From: Amoebidium appalachense
Taxonomy: Eukaryota > Ichthyosporea
Reading direction: 5' to 3'
Length of the DNA stretch: 64,000 nt
NCBI GenBank assembly: GCA_963693365.1
Contig: CAVNZM010000016.1
Coordinates: 2,728,001 to 2,792,000, forward strand
Part shown: piece after piece, positions 1 to 35,673 of the stretch
Numbering within the stretch: position 1 is the stretch's first letter
Layout: each line of letters starts with the position of its first letter
Program-made: the position numbers and the translations under genes
The notes under the pieces: generated by a model
What the model was told of the DNA's origin: nothing
The model's database searches: none
Seen by the model: only the letters and a program-made list of their open reading frames with translations

Positions 1-189
1 TGCATGTCACGGTGCATGCGTGCGCGTGTGTGCGTCCGTGCATCCGTGCGTGTTTGCGTGCGTGCATACGTGTGTTTGTAATACTATGTGCGATTGCGCG
101 CATGCACGCGTTTGTGTAGGTGCGTGTCACAATTTGTGCACGTGCGTGTGCATGTACGTACAACGTGTGTGTGTGTGCATGCATGTGTA
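1..189. other. TG/CG-rich simple sequence, no gene
   Basis: Degenerate TG, CGTG and CATG repeats. Open frames here are Cys/Val strings read through simple sequence, and I see no gene. Confidence 0.6.
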
Positions 190-530
190 TGACTTCGTAC
201 GTGCATGGTGGCAACAAACTTTCAGCAGTGAATGTTTATGGGTGACCAGACCAGGCCATCTGGCCCGTGAGGTTGGACGACTGCACAGTGTGCCTGTGCA
301 CAACCTAACATGCCGCATTGCTACGGCCCATGCATGTTGGTCACCCAAGCCATCAGTGACAACCACACCTTCATGTGCAACTAGTTGTTGGGTGGCTTGA
401 TTGTGGGACAAAAGGAGACACGATGCAATGCAATGCTCGATGAGTTTGGGTAGGAGTAGGGCACTATGATCCATGAATTTGGTGGGCATGGGGCTCTATG
501 TTCTATGAATTTGGTGCATGTATGCGTAAA
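190..530 (+). repeat. dispersed repeat family A, partial copy
   Basis: This stretch shares long near-identical blocks with 1380-1640 and 3110-3480. The blocks include 'accagaccaggcca', 'gctacggccca(t/g)gcatg', 'ttggtcacccaagccatcag' and 'gtggcttgattgtgggac', followed by 'tgcaatgcaatgctc'. More decayed relatives carrying 'gattgtggga/aac' occur near 37820, 39490, 41050, 41190 and 42010. There are no terminal repeats or coding capacity, so whether it is a non-autonomous transposon or the relic of a segmental duplication is open. Confidence 0.75.
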
Positions 531-1379
531 ACAAGCCCAAAAACGTATGGATGCTGTCTGACATGGAACTTACGGGCCCGGGTTGGGTTCGTGCATGTGG
601 GGAATGGAGCAGTTTTGAGATGTGTTTTGTTTGTGTTTTTTATGGGTGTGTGGTAACTCGGGGATGATTTGGAATAAATTGTTCTCTGCACACTATTCAG
701 TAAGCTGTCTCTGATTCTCTCAATTTTACTATTATAGCCACATACTTGCCGTTGTTATACTTGTCGTTTATTTGGATGCTAGGAAAAAAACGAATAGCAA
801 GGATAAGGAAATGCCGTTGCACATTCCGAGTGGTGCTGGGTTCTGAGCGACTCTTTCGAACAAGTTTTCAGCAGTGCTTTTTTCCCTTTGAGGCGGACAA
901 CAATCTGAAGTTCACGTACAGATTTTGTATAAGCCACAATGAAGCGTGCAACCGTTTGGGTTGCAGAATCTTTGGTCTCCCCCCCCCCCCCCCCCCCCCC
1001 CCTTCCGGTGTTTGAGCCCTTCGTCCCTTGCCATCTAGTGGTTACGGGCCCCGGGTAGTCAAAACTGAGTCACAATATATGGAAAACTTATCATTTCACC
1101 AACCATGCTCCAAATATTCCCGATCCCCCCCTGCCCCCCTCTCCCCTTCCCCATCCCTCTGTCCCCGCCTCCCCCCCCCCCCCTTATTCCTGTGCGAAAC
1201 ACTCAAATCTCACCGACAGATAGCATACTAATATCGATCGAACGTCAGCACACACATGCATATCACCCATTGTAGCTCCCCCACAACACATCAAAACCAT
1301 TTCCCCCTTGCGCACGCGTCACGGTGTAAGTGTGTGTGTGTTTGTGTGTGTGTGTGTTTATGTGTGTGTGTGTGTCTCA
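531..1379. other. intergenic, no gene seen
   Basis: Mixed-composition sequence with a poly-C run (about 980-1002), a C-rich block (1128-1182) and a short TG tract (1330-1374). No open frame has coding character. Confidence 0.5.
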
Positions 1380-3060
<1,681 letters not shown>

Positions 3061-3099
3061 ACCGTGCGCATGCGTGTGTATGTGCATATGTGTGACTTC

Positions 3100-3514
3100 T
3101 GTATGGTGGTAACGATGTGCCGGTTCAGCAGTACACTATATGATATGATAATTCTGGGTAACCACTGCGGCAACTTACGTTTCTACCAAGTTGTATCGCG
3201 TGCACAGTGTGTCTGACACACTCAGTGCACAACCTAACATGCCGCATTGCTACGGCCCATGCATGTTGGTCACCCAAGCCATCAGTGACAACCACTTTTT
3301 ATGTGCAACTAGTTGTTGAATGGCTTGGTTGTGGGACAGCACGAGACATGATGCAATGCACTGCTCTATGAATAATGCAATGCTCTTAAATATGAATTTG
3401 GTGGACATAGGGCTCCATGCGCTATGAATTTGGAGGTTAAATGGATCACTATACATCTCTGTGAATAGTCCAAGAGGGAAAGAGAATAGGTGCGTGTATG
3501 GGGAGTGGGGGCGT

Positions 3515-3549
<35 letters not shown>

Positions 3550-4189
3550 GGTATTTTTCTTTCCTTTTGGGAGAGGGGAGGCAGAGGGGAGGAGCGGGGA
3601 GAGGGGATTCCGAAGGGGGGGCCCCGGGGGGGGGAGGGGGGGGGGGGGGGGGGGGGGAATAACACATGCCTGTGTAGATGAGCGGATGTGTAGGAGGTAC
3701 CGGTGGGACATGCAGGGTGAAGATAGTGTGAGTGTGAGGGTGTGTGTGTGAATGTGAGTGTGAGTGTGAGGTGTGTGTGTGGGTGGGTGGGGGGGGTAAA
3801 GGTGTAATATGTTTGCAAAATTATAAACCTTTTGTCTTCATTGACTTGTCAATCTGCCATACACAGTAATTGCTCCTTTCAGGTCATACAGAACCACAGC
3901 AATATGTACAAACATAACACTTGAGTATACCGTTCGGAGTAACGATGTTCAAATTTCATCCTGCCGACCTCCCCCATCCCAGCCCCCCCCCCCCCCCCCC
4001 CCCCCCCCTCTTCCCCCCCCCCCCAAAAAAGTCACAGACACAGATATTTGCCTTATACTTAGTGGCTTCGCATTCAAAGAAACATGCAGGTTTTGTTGAG
4101 TCCTCCTTCCCCCCCCCCCCCCCCCTCCCCCCCCCCCAACACACACACACAGCCTAAAGAAAACCTCACCACCGCCACACCATCATCAT

Positions 4190-4220
<31 letters not shown>

Positions 4221-4510
4221 AAACAAACACACACACACACACAGACGCACACCCCTCCAAGCACATTCACACGCACACACGCACTTCACACCACCAAAAA
4301 CGCCCGACCGAGCTTATCCAGAAAACATACTGCAAAGCTTGCCATAAGGGCATCTACGAACATCCCTAAGCAAGGCAACTGCGACCCATTCGCGTGCATA
4401 TGCAATCCATTCGTACTTGTGTCTAAGATTCAGCCACATCTCATTTACATTCATACACACCGTCATGTTCACAGCCTCCCACTACAGAAGGTTGGATAGG
4501 GGTAATGACC
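3100..4510 (+). repeat. tandem segmental duplication, copy 2
   Basis: Second copy of the 1380-3060 unit with the same landmark order. The poly-G tracts at about 3518-3549 and 3628-3657 correspond to those at 2000-2028 and 2095-2138. The poly-C runs at 3982-4008 and 4110-4137 correspond to 2440-2472 and 2582-2610. Confidence 0.85.
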
Positions 4511-4809
4511 CGGGGAAAAACCTGCCTATCCAGAACAGAACTGGCGAAATGACATAGATCATCTAGCTCTAGATCTGACCACTCGCCCAGATCTAGACCA
4601 TTTTGGGACAAAATCACAAAGATCTGCGTCACATTGCCGCCCAATCACCGAGACTCAAATTTGGTGGTTTCCAAATCGCCAAAGGTCTAAATCTCGCCCC
4701 AGCCAAGTCACCTAGATCTTAGATCTTAGCCCAGGTCCCGTACTTGCCCACTTGACCAATGATTCAATCTAGGTAGATCTAGATGCAGATCTCCGATCCA
4801 GATCCGGAT
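4511..4809 (-). repeat. 3' flank of VPS54 with AGATCT/CTAGATC-like repeats
   Basis: The stretch just past the VPS54 stop holds many degenerate copies of agatct, ctagatc and gatctaga, densest at 4550-4640 and 4690-4812. It is probably 3' UTR of VPS54. I saw no clear polyadenylation signal. Confidence 0.6.
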
Positions 4810-25760
<20,951 letters not shown>

Positions 25761-26470
25761 GCACGCTATACCTCGCCAACAAAAAAGAATCCACTGCTCA
25801 CTCTTGCTTCACAGAGCTACAACGACACCTATAGCTTGTTGCACCGTTGTGGTAAGTGTGATGACCGGGCTTAGATCAAAGAACACGAGAGAGAAGGGTA
25901 CAGATCTGTGATGTGAACGTGGGTCTTTCAAAATGAAGTGTGTGAGTGTATGTATATACATACTTTTTTTTAACCCTGAGAATACAATTCAAAAGGTATA
26001 TATCGTAAGAGCTTTATAGCTTCGAATATGAAGGGCTTTCAATCCTTGAACAAGATATCTTCACCCTTCGCAGAAACGTTACAAAACTCAACCTCATGAC
26101 ATGTCAACACTCTCGCAACAGTACCCATCATGGTGGGGTCTATTTAAAGATTTAGCATAGCGCGAATGGATTGGTAAACTGTCCAGGTAACCTGAAATTT
26201 CCATGGGAATGTGACGTCATATGGGGTTTTACGTGTGTATGCGCAATCACTTGCAAGGTGAACTTCTCAGGAGCAAGGTGAACAAGGTGACACAACTGAG
26301 ATGCAAGATGCCAACTAGTACTGAGATGTCAACTTTTTCCGTTTAGGCGTACTTGAAACCTCTGGTAATAAGGACACATTCCTTGTAGCAACGGCTTTCT
26401 GTAGCACATCTTGTACACCGAGACGACATCCTGTTTTAATCACCGAGACAACCACGCATCCACCATAGGC
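25761..26470. promoter_or_regulatory. divergent spacer, probable bidirectional promoter
   Basis: The 710 bp between the presumed VPS54 start (minus) and the TDP2-like start (plus) is almost free of homopolymer and dinucleotide tracts, in contrast to its surroundings. It has normal mixed composition. A 'aaggtatatatcg' AT-rich patch lies near 25993. No core promoter element can be assigned with confidence. The call rests on head-to-head gene arrangement and the lack of repeats. Confidence 0.5.
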
Positions 26471-27370
26471 ATGGCACGTCTACTCAGCCACACAAGGCAG
26501 TTTTTCGGTTTTCACCCGTCCACACAGTCTTGGGTAGCACAGGCGCCGCCACACCTGCGCACAGATTTCGGCACCGAAAACATACGCACAGTCACATACA
26601 ACGTGTGGTTCAGTCGCTACTGCCAAAAAGAGAGATTCACAGCACTCTCCTCCCTAATCCGCAACACCCAGGCCGATGTTGTATGCTTTCAAGAAGTCAC
26701 CCCCCCTTTTCTTTCTTGGCTGGTGCAGGAGCCCTGGGTGAAGAAGAATTACAGTGTTTCGGACGTTACCGGTGAGTCACTTCTTCCAGCAGGGTATGGG
26801 GTGGTTATTCTGTGTAAGGGTTGGCCCATCACAGGCAACATCACCCATTTACCTACAAGGATGGGGCGTTCTCTGCTCTCTTGCACCATCAAAACAGGCA
26901 CGCAAAGTCTGTGCGTGGCGACAGCGCACCTAGAGAGTCTTAGCACTGCGCCCGTGCGAGCACAGCAACTTCAGGTTGCAGGCACGTTTTTCGACAGCCA
27001 GAACCCACGACCAGAAAACAACGTGCTAGTGGGTGACTTCAACTTCTGCAGCCACAAGAACTACGGAGATGAAACGACACCTCCTGAGCAGCTTGAAAAC
27101 AACAACCTGGAGAAAGCCTTGCCTGGATGGACGGATGCATGGATTGCTTTGCATCCTGGCGACAAGGGTTACACGTATGATTCTGTTGTCAACACCATGT
27201 TACGTAAGCATGAGCAGTTTAGGTTTGACAGGGTGATGTATAGGTTACAGGGCGGAGCGAGGCCTGTTTCGGTGAACCTGCTTGGTACTGGGCCGATATG
27301 GTTCCAACCACATGTTTTTGTGTCAGACCATTTTGGCCTCCAGTTTGACTTGCAAGTAGCGGACAACTGA
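26471..27370 (+). CDS. TDP2: TDP2-like endonuclease/exonuclease/phosphatase family protein
   Basis: A single-exon gene of 299 aa. It has the four EEP metal/catalytic motifs in TDP2-like order: TYNVWF (42-47), FQEV with Glu75 (73-76), TAHLES (151-156), GDFNF (188-192, Asp189/Asn191) and SDHFGL (285-290, His287). FRFDRVMYR near residue 230-240 also fits TDP2. That family hydrolyses 5'-tyrosyl-DNA bonds left by trapped topoisomerase II, using Mg2+. The N-terminal ubiquitin-binding UBA domain of human TDP2 is absent. The first 35 residues are basic/aromatic (MARLLSHTRQFF), perhaps an organelle signal. ATG 26471 is the first in-frame Met (context ggcATGg). The frame stays open upstream to 26411 without another ATG. 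Other EEP activities such as nocturnin-like or sphingomyelinase-like are possible but fit less well. Confidence 0.82.
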   Translation: MARLLSHTRQFFGFHPSTQSWVAQAPPHLRTDFGTENIRTVTYNVWFSRYCQKERFTALSSLIRNTQADVVCFQEVTPPFLSWLVQEPWVKKNYSVSDVTGESLLPAGYGVVILCKGWPITGNITHLPTRMGRSLLSCTIKTGTQSLCVATAHLESLSTAPVRAQQLQVAGTFFDSQNPRPENNVLVGDFNFCSHKNYGDETTPPEQLENNNLEKALPGWTDAWIALHPGDKGYTYDSVVNTMLRKHEQFRFDRVMYRLQGGARPVSVNLLGTGPIWFQPHVFVSDHFGLQFDLQVADN

Positions 27371-27525
27371 AGAGGAAAGGAAGGCAGTTGATATTAAGCA
27401 CTTCATGACTTGTTATTGTAAATTGGGGTCCTCGTACCAAAACTTGTGCCTTTTTGTTCTGAATGAAGGGCCACACCTTTGAAAAGGAAGGGAAAGTTTG
27501 GTGGGGGGGGGGGGGAGGGAGGAGA

Positions 27526-27558
<33 letters not shown>

Positions 27559-27847
27559 CGTTGCAGTTCCCTAGTTATTTCAGCCCCTGTATAGTCCGGC
27601 AAACAGTAAAGAAGCCCGCACAAACTGTAGTGACCAACTTTGCATCTCTACCCCGGATCCCATGAGTAGTACCTCTACCGCTGACGTATACCTAATCACC
27701 GTTTTTCCTTCGAAGTGTCTTTCCCCGGTTTCCATTACGTTCACTTTAGAGTCTCCCTATTGCTCAGCTCTTCTGGAAAACAACTCAAAGACCTGCTAAC
27801 CCTAACTCATTCCTCCTCTAGTCCCCTCCCCCTTCCCCTTCCCCTTC

Positions 27848-27881
<34 letters not shown>

Positions 27882-29398
27882 CATGCACACCTTTCAAAAA
27901 TTAAAATGATAAACCTGTACGCGCACATGCCCACACAAGCTACCTCGCTTAAGCGCATCTTCTTGACACAAATGTTTCGCACAGGGGTCATCTGGTTGTC
28001 AGCACTTATCAGATGCCACCATTTCCATAGCTTATAATCTCATCTTCCTACTCTCACACATGGCTAAGAGTAACTACCCTGACCATAACCACTCTCATTC
28101 CCTCTCAAATCTGTCGGTCTGTCGGTACGTGCCTCTCTCACTTCACGACGTCCGTGGCACAGTCACGCGCGGTTGTGCAAGCCTCCGAGAAGCGGCAACA
28201 GAATAAACGCCGCGTGCGCTTTACAACATTTAAAGTCAGTATGTTATATTTTAATAAAGCGTACAGCGTTCCTAATGGTTAATAGTCACACAATGTAATG
28301 TCAATTAGGTGGCGGTAGCCTATTGGCCACCTTGTTGTCGAACGATGAACACGAGCACTTGAAAACGCGTAACGCCTTGTGTTTTTTGTGAAACAGCCCT
28401 ATCCCTTGCGGGGAAAGCTTAGTAAGAACTTGTCGTTTGGGTGCTACATATGTTAGTCATTTTTTAGTAAGGAGGGACTGATGGAAACGTGTGTCAATTT
28501 CTAGGGCGTGTGTAGTTCTTATATTCCTTGAGGTTACAGCAGTGAACATAGTACATACATCCGTACAACAGCATCGCTGTGAGATCCAGGCAAGGTAGAG
28601 TGCTTGTCGTGTGTATCCTAGAATCAAGGAGCATAATTGCAAGTGGGCCTTGTCCCACCTCTGTACACCAGATAGTTTTTTTTGACGTCGATGCATTTGT
28701 TTTACCTCTGCGCTTTCCTGGCAGCTGCAACGTTCACCGTTTTGTCATTATTAACACGTGCTCGTGCTTGCCCGATTCTGTACCCCACGTGTCAGCTGTT
28801 CATCTCTTTCCTCCCTCTCTCTTCCCCCCCTCCCCCCCATGCACCTTGAACGCACCAAATCCGCTCAATACCTGTTCTCCTTCTCTTTTTACTCTCGGAA
28901 ATTACAGCAACATGGGGCCAAGTCGAGCCTGTGCACGAGCTGCTTGCTTGACCAGATCCCCCCCACCCCTCCTCCCCCCTCCCCCCGCGCCCCCGCCCCC
29001 CCCTCCCCCTCCTCCTCCTCCTCCCCCCCCCCCCCCCCCCCCCCGTTTTCCTGGCTCTCTCCACTTTATAAGAACACAAACCACCACCAACACTCACTCG
29101 ATCTCCTTACCCCCAACCTATCATCTTTTCCGTACACTTCCACACTTTACCTCCACCCCCTCCCCCCCCCCCCCCCTCCCCCTCCGCCACCCTTTATCCA
29201 CCGTTCAAACTACCCCCCACCCTCCAGCTCCACACACACACAACATACACACATACATCCCCCCCCCTCCCCCCCCCCCTCTCCCCCCGTCCTCCCCATC
29301 GCCCCCCCACCTATGCACGCCCTCACACCCACCTCAGCACCCCGCCATACCCTGCCCCGCCCCTTATACTGTCACCTTTCTCTTCATTCCTTTCACAG
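27371..29398. other. spacer and probable 5' UTR/intron of the sterol reductase
   Basis: Contains a G-run block at 27501-27557, a poly-C at 27849-27879 and a repeat-poor stretch at 27900-28800. C-rich sequence follows at 28800-29330. The sequence just before the sterol reductase ATG (ttcctttcacag) is a good acceptor, so an upstream non-coding exon probably lies in 28400-28950. I cannot place it. Confidence 0.5.
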
Positions 29399-29850
29399 AT
29401 GGGTGCCAAACCAGCGAAAAAGGAGCACTTCGAATACGAGTTCTTTGGACCCGTCGGGACCCTCATCCTCACCTTCGTTCTCCCTCTCGTCATTCTGTTT
29501 CTCTATTTTAGCTGCAACTCAACCGGCTGTCTGGAGGTCAACCCGTTTAGCCTTCCCCCTACTTTCCAGCAAATCACGCAACTGTTCCAAGTTTTTGATG
29601 TCAACGGCGCATACATCTTCTTTGGGTGGTTCTTCTTCCAGGCGTTCTTGTATATTGCCCTGCCGGGAAAATGGGTGGAGGGTGTGAAGCTGAGCAACGG
29701 GGAGAGACTGAAGTACAAGATGAACGGTGGGTACAGTCTTCTCACTCCCAATGCTGGTGTTTTTTGGTTTGGGACCATGTGTTGTGACAAGGTTAGGTGT
29801 GTGTCTGTGTGTGTTGTTTTTTTTTTTTTTTTTTTTTTTTTTTTTGTTGT

Positions 29851-29884
<34 letters not shown>

Positions 29885-30460
29885 CGCGACATCTCAGTGA
29901 CTGCCTATCCTTTAAACCGTGTGTGTGTATGTATGTGTTGTCTTTTTTTTTTTTTTTTTTTAGGGGGGGGGGGGGGGGGGACACGGGAACAGAAGGGGGG
30001 AGGGGGGAGGGGGGTCTTTTGTTTTCTACACACCATGTTTAGGGGCAGTAGGGAGTATATTTTGTGGATTTTTGTCCGTATATCCTGCTTCCACATTTCG
30101 AGTCCAAGGAGCTTTTAGGAGGGGCGAGGTGGGTTTTCACACTCCCCTGTCCCTCAATCCTGTGACCTGCTCTCTCTGTGATATATTCCCCCCTCCCCCC
30201 TCTCCCCCCTCTCTCTTGCTCAAAAAAAAAGCAAAGACAGGAGGACTACGAAGGAAGGAAGAAACCTCATGCACCAGCCCGCACACACACACACAGACAG
30301 GCACACACACAAACAAACACACACACCGAAAGAGAGGAGAGAGGGGGGGAAATACTGAAATCTACACCACAGCTCTCCAGGCATCATTCCCCCTTCCTTC
30401 CCCCTCCCTCCCCCGGCGGGTCCCTCCCTCCCTTCTTGTCATGTCTCCCTTATTCCCTCC

Positions 30461-30491
<31 letters not shown>

Positions 30492-31245
30492 TCTTCCCTC
30501 TTCCTCCCTCCCCCCTCCCCACACAATTTTTTTTTTTTTTTTTGGGGGGGGGGGGGGGGGCATCTTACCTCGCCTAATCCTTAATCCTTTTCTAATGTGC
30601 AGTAGTTTTTGTGCGCCTCAAAAGAACACACACAGAACCCAATATAACCCACCCAATCTCCACACAGGTCTCTTTGCATACGTGCTGAGTCTTGGTGGTC
30701 TGTCGGCTCTTCACCTGTCCGGATATATCGACCTTGCCGTTCTGTATGACTACTATATCAGCATCATGCTGACGGCTATAGCGTTCTCTTATGCCCTCTC
30801 TGTGTACCTCTATGCTACATCCTTCATCGGGAACAAACTGCTTGCCGAGAATGGAAATTCAGGTAAGTTAGCAACGTGTGGCATGGATATGATTGGCAGG
30901 GTTTCACATATACACAAATGTAAGCGTGCACACACAAACACACACGCACGCACTCACGTGGGTATGTGTTCACGTGTACACACACAGATATGCACCCACA
31001 CAAATGTACATGCTAACGCACGCCTACAGGCACATACACACACAGTGAAACACACACACTGCACACACACACCCAATGTACACACACGGGCATGCACGTG
31101 CACACAGGCTCGCAAGGATTTAAACACACCCATCTCCACCCCCACCCCCACACACAGGTGCACACAGAAGGCCACATAACTTTAACACGGACGAGCACAC
31201 ACTCACCGCCACCATCACCCCCACGTATATGCAAGAGCGCATATG

Positions 31246-31304
<59 letters not shown>

Positions 31305-31963
31305 ACTCATCCGCTTCCTCCTCCTTCCTCCACCTCCCCATTCCGTGACACCTATCCGCACCTACCCTTAGTGTAATAACCATTTTTCTTCTGTACACAC
31401 TTACGTCTTAGCCTTAGCCTTCATCACCGACACTATAATCATGAAGAGCAAACCAAATACCACCCATTCCCCCTGCCCCCCCCAACCATACTACCCTCTT
31501 CTTGCTCTCCACCCGCGCCCCCCCCCCCCTCCCCCCCCCCCCCCCCCCCCCCCTCCCTCCCTCCCTCCCTCCGTCTATCCTGCTGCTATTATCACTTCTC
31601 CCCACTGTCGGGTGTATGTATCCTCTGTCTGTCTTGCCCAATTCCCTCCTGCCAGGTTTTCCGCCTTTTTCTTCGTGTACATTTTGTGCTTGTCCCCCCT
31701 CCCCCCTCCCCCCCCCCTCCCCCCCCCCCCCCCCCTCCCCCCGTCCCTTGCCCCCCAAAAACCTACACTTTGTGTCTTATACTTCATGACGCAATTTAAC
31801 GTCTTATCAACTCCCAAACCCTCCACGCACGCGCGCGCACACGCACACCTAAACACACACACACGTTCACATGTGCGCGCACACACACACATACATATGT
31901 GCACACACATGCACATACACACACAACACACACACGCACAACACACAGAAACCCCTTCCCCCC

Positions 31964-32012
<49 letters not shown>

Positions 32013-32834
32013 ACACACACGTACACGTACACACACAATTACAGGCAACCCCTTCTACGACTTCTGGATGGGGCGGGAGCTCAACCCCCGCATTGGCAAC
32101 TTCGACCTGAAGGTGTTCTGTGAGCTTCGGCCTGGTCTGATTGGTTGGTGTGCGCTAGATCTTGCCATGGCATGCAAACAGTACCAGCTGCACGGCACTG
32201 TCACCAACTCCATGTGCCTGATTTTGGCCTTCCAGATATACTACGTGCTAGACAGCTTCATGTCTGAGGTGCGTGGGAAAGGGGGGGGGGGGGGGGAGGG
32301 GGGGAATAGGGGAGGGAGAGGGGGTTGGAGGGCTAGGGGTTTGGGGGGGGGGGGGGGGGGGGGTAGGGAGGGAGGGTATGTGTGTGTGTGTGGGGGGGGG
32401 GGGGGGGGGATGGGGAAAGATGGTTGTAGTGTTTGAGTGGAGAAAGGGGGAGTAGAGGAGGCATGAAATGCTAGCAGAGACGGGGGGAGAGGGAAGGGAG
32501 GGGGGGGGGGGAAGATGGGGATTGAGGATGGAGGGGGGGGGGGGGGGGAAGATGGGGATTGAGGATGGAGGGGGGGGGGGGGAAGATGGGGATTGAGGAT
32601 GGAGGGGGGGGGGGGGGAGGTGGGGATGGGGTGGTGGGTTGGGTGTGTGTAGGGGGGGGGGGGGGGGGGGGGGGGGGCACCAGATTGGGATAGAGAGGGA
32701 ATTGACGTACAGAGAGAAATGATGACGCCAAAAGTCCTGGGGGGGAGAGGGGGGACGGCAGGTGTATGTGTATATGTGATTAGGTGTGTTATGAGAAGAT
32801 GAGGTCTTTTTCCTTTTTTCCTCATGTTTCGGAG

Positions 32835-32904
<70 letters not shown>

Positions 32905-33344
32905 GGGTGAAGAGGGAAGCATATTTGTGTTAAGTTTTCATGTTCGGCACTATACTCAAGGACAATTTATGCTCCGGTGGGGCACTCTTCCTTCTGGAGA
33001 TATGTTTTGGTAGTGCCTTTTACTTTTTGGAGATATGTTCTGGTGAGACCTTATACTCACTTATACATGTGCAGCCTGCCCTTTTGACCACGATGGATGT
33101 GACGGACGAGGGCTTTGGCTTTATGCTGGTCTTTGGGGACCTGGTCTGGGTGCCCGGCCTTTACACATTCCAGGTGGGAATACTTATGCTTGTATGGGTG
33201 GGGGGAGGGGGGCACTTAAACCTAGGAAGGAAAGGGCGGGAAAGAAGTTACAAAATGAGAAAGATGCTATAACAGACTATGACGTTGTTGGGGGACCCTT
33301 GTGAGGGGAAGAGAAGTGGGTGAATGTGTGGGTACGAGGAAAGA

Positions 33345-33381
<37 letters not shown>

Positions 33382-35278
33382 GGGGGGCAAAATGTACCAC
33401 AATGTGCGAAATCTACTTGAGAGCGTCGTTGCTCTTACATACTTGGGATTTCAGCCATGGGATGTACGTACATGCTTCATATACGGCACCCCTTTTTTTT
33501 TGGATAAGTTATGGCTTTGCATGTCCTTTTCGCATACGGTCTGCACTTGGTCATGTGTAGCTCATTCAAACCCCCCCCCCCTCCCCCGCGGTGGTTGGCA
33601 CTTTGGATCATGTTGTTCGTTATGATTGTGTGCTTTGTGCTCTCTATATAGCACATCCTAATCCTTTCCCGCATCCCTCCCCTCCCCCCCCCCCCCCCCC
33701 CCCCCCCCATTCTTCAGGCACGGTACCTAGTAGACCACCCCAACCACTTGACCCCCCTGATGCTAGCCCTTGTGCTTGGGGTCAACTTCCTTGGGCTGAT
33801 CATCTTCAGAGGTGCAAACAGTCAGAAGGACGCCTTCAGAAAGAACCCGAATGACCCTGCTGTCAAACGTAGAACCTCCCCTTACCTCCTCCCCCCCCCC
33901 CCCCCCCCCCCCCGTTACCCCCTGCTGCCTTTGGGCGCTCTCTCTCTACCTGTTGTTCTCCTTTTAACCCCTAGCCGTTCGCCGATGCAAAAATACATTT
34001 TCAAAAATAAATGCATCAGTGACCTTCGAAAATAAATAGCGCCTGACGCGTAATAGTCATGAAGCTAGGAGTTTCTGCCTCAATTAGTATATGTTTTCTC
34101 CTTTCGAAAAACACCAAAAACACCGGGGTCGACTATGTTTTTTTGTTTCTCGTGGGTGTTCTGCCTAACTGTGTCTATATTTTTACCGAGCGGCCCCCCA
34201 AATTTCGAACGTTGGCGGCAAAGGATGCCCGGGATTCACGGATTCCAACCCTGGAATCGATCGGCTGATAAGTGCATCAATCCGATTTGCTGAGATCTTT
34301 ACGGGGATTCATATTACGGAACTGCCTTGGAAGAAACCCCGCCGCGTTTGGCAAAATGACACAAATCACGTGTTCATAACACGTGCGGACACATAGGAAC
34401 ACGCCATTTTTTTTTATGGGACACAAAGAAAGACATATGCTTCGTGCATTTTTGTCCACTTTGGCCGCCTTTAATGATTCTTTTCTGTTTTTCAAAGCTG
34501 GTAGATTTTGGCCTCCGGGCGAACGGCTCGGGGTTAATCTGCCCCCCCCCCCTCCCCCCCCCCCTCCCCCCCCCCACACACACACACACACACACACACA
34601 CAAATATGCAGACACACACACACACACACATGCACATACACGATCAGCAGGAGAACTACTAAAGAGAAACAATGCTTGGGAGAGTTTCACAGCACAAATA
34701 CAACAAACAACCAACACTTTTACGCATGTCCCCATCCCCCATCTGCCACCCACACACCAACATTTTAACATGGAATCGTATGCACGTGTATAATCTCACG
34801 AATCATTTTCCCGCAACATTTGGGCTTTAACGTTGTTAAATGTGCGCTCATGTGTAGCAAGTACACGAGGGAGGGGACACTTAATAGGGCATGTCCTTTA
34901 TGTTATGACACTCATTTCATTGCGCACAGACCTTAAGACGATGCCGACCGAACGTGGGACCAAGCTGATCATTAGTGGGTGGTGGGGCATTGCCCGGCAC
35001 ATCAACTATCTGGGTGATATGCTCATGGGTGTTGCGTGGTGCCTGCCCTGTGGTACGTTACTCCCCTCACTCTATGTGATACACTCACACATGAGCGCTC
35101 GTGTGCACCCTTGTGCAAACGCAAACACATCCACACAACGCGCGCTCACACTTGCCTGTGCGTATGCGTGTACGCCACATTTTAGAGGAAAAGATATCCC
35201 CATTTGCCCTATCACACAAACCGTGCACACACACATACGCAAACACACATACACACGCGCGCGCACACACACACAGCG

Positions 35279-35309
<31 letters not shown>

Positions 35310-35622
35310 CCCTAAAAAGACATAAATATGATGGACACGTTCTGCCATTAACCCTACTTCCATCCGGTTCAAAGAATCCACAATTCCAAATGGGAAGGGA
35401 GGGGAGGGGGCGGGGGGAGGGGGAGGGGGGGGATGTGTGAAGTCTTGACGAAAAAAGAGGTGACAATCAATGGCTGTGAGTTGTGGGTTGGTGGTGTTGG
35501 GTTTTAGGCTTGCAGTGATTGTGATGTTAGAGCTGCATGGAGCGAAGGGTGTGTATGTGTGTTGGTGTGTGTCTGTGTGTCTGTCTCTCTCTCTCTCTCT
35601 CTCCCTCTTTCTCTCTCTCTGC

Positions 35623-35673
<51 letters not shown>

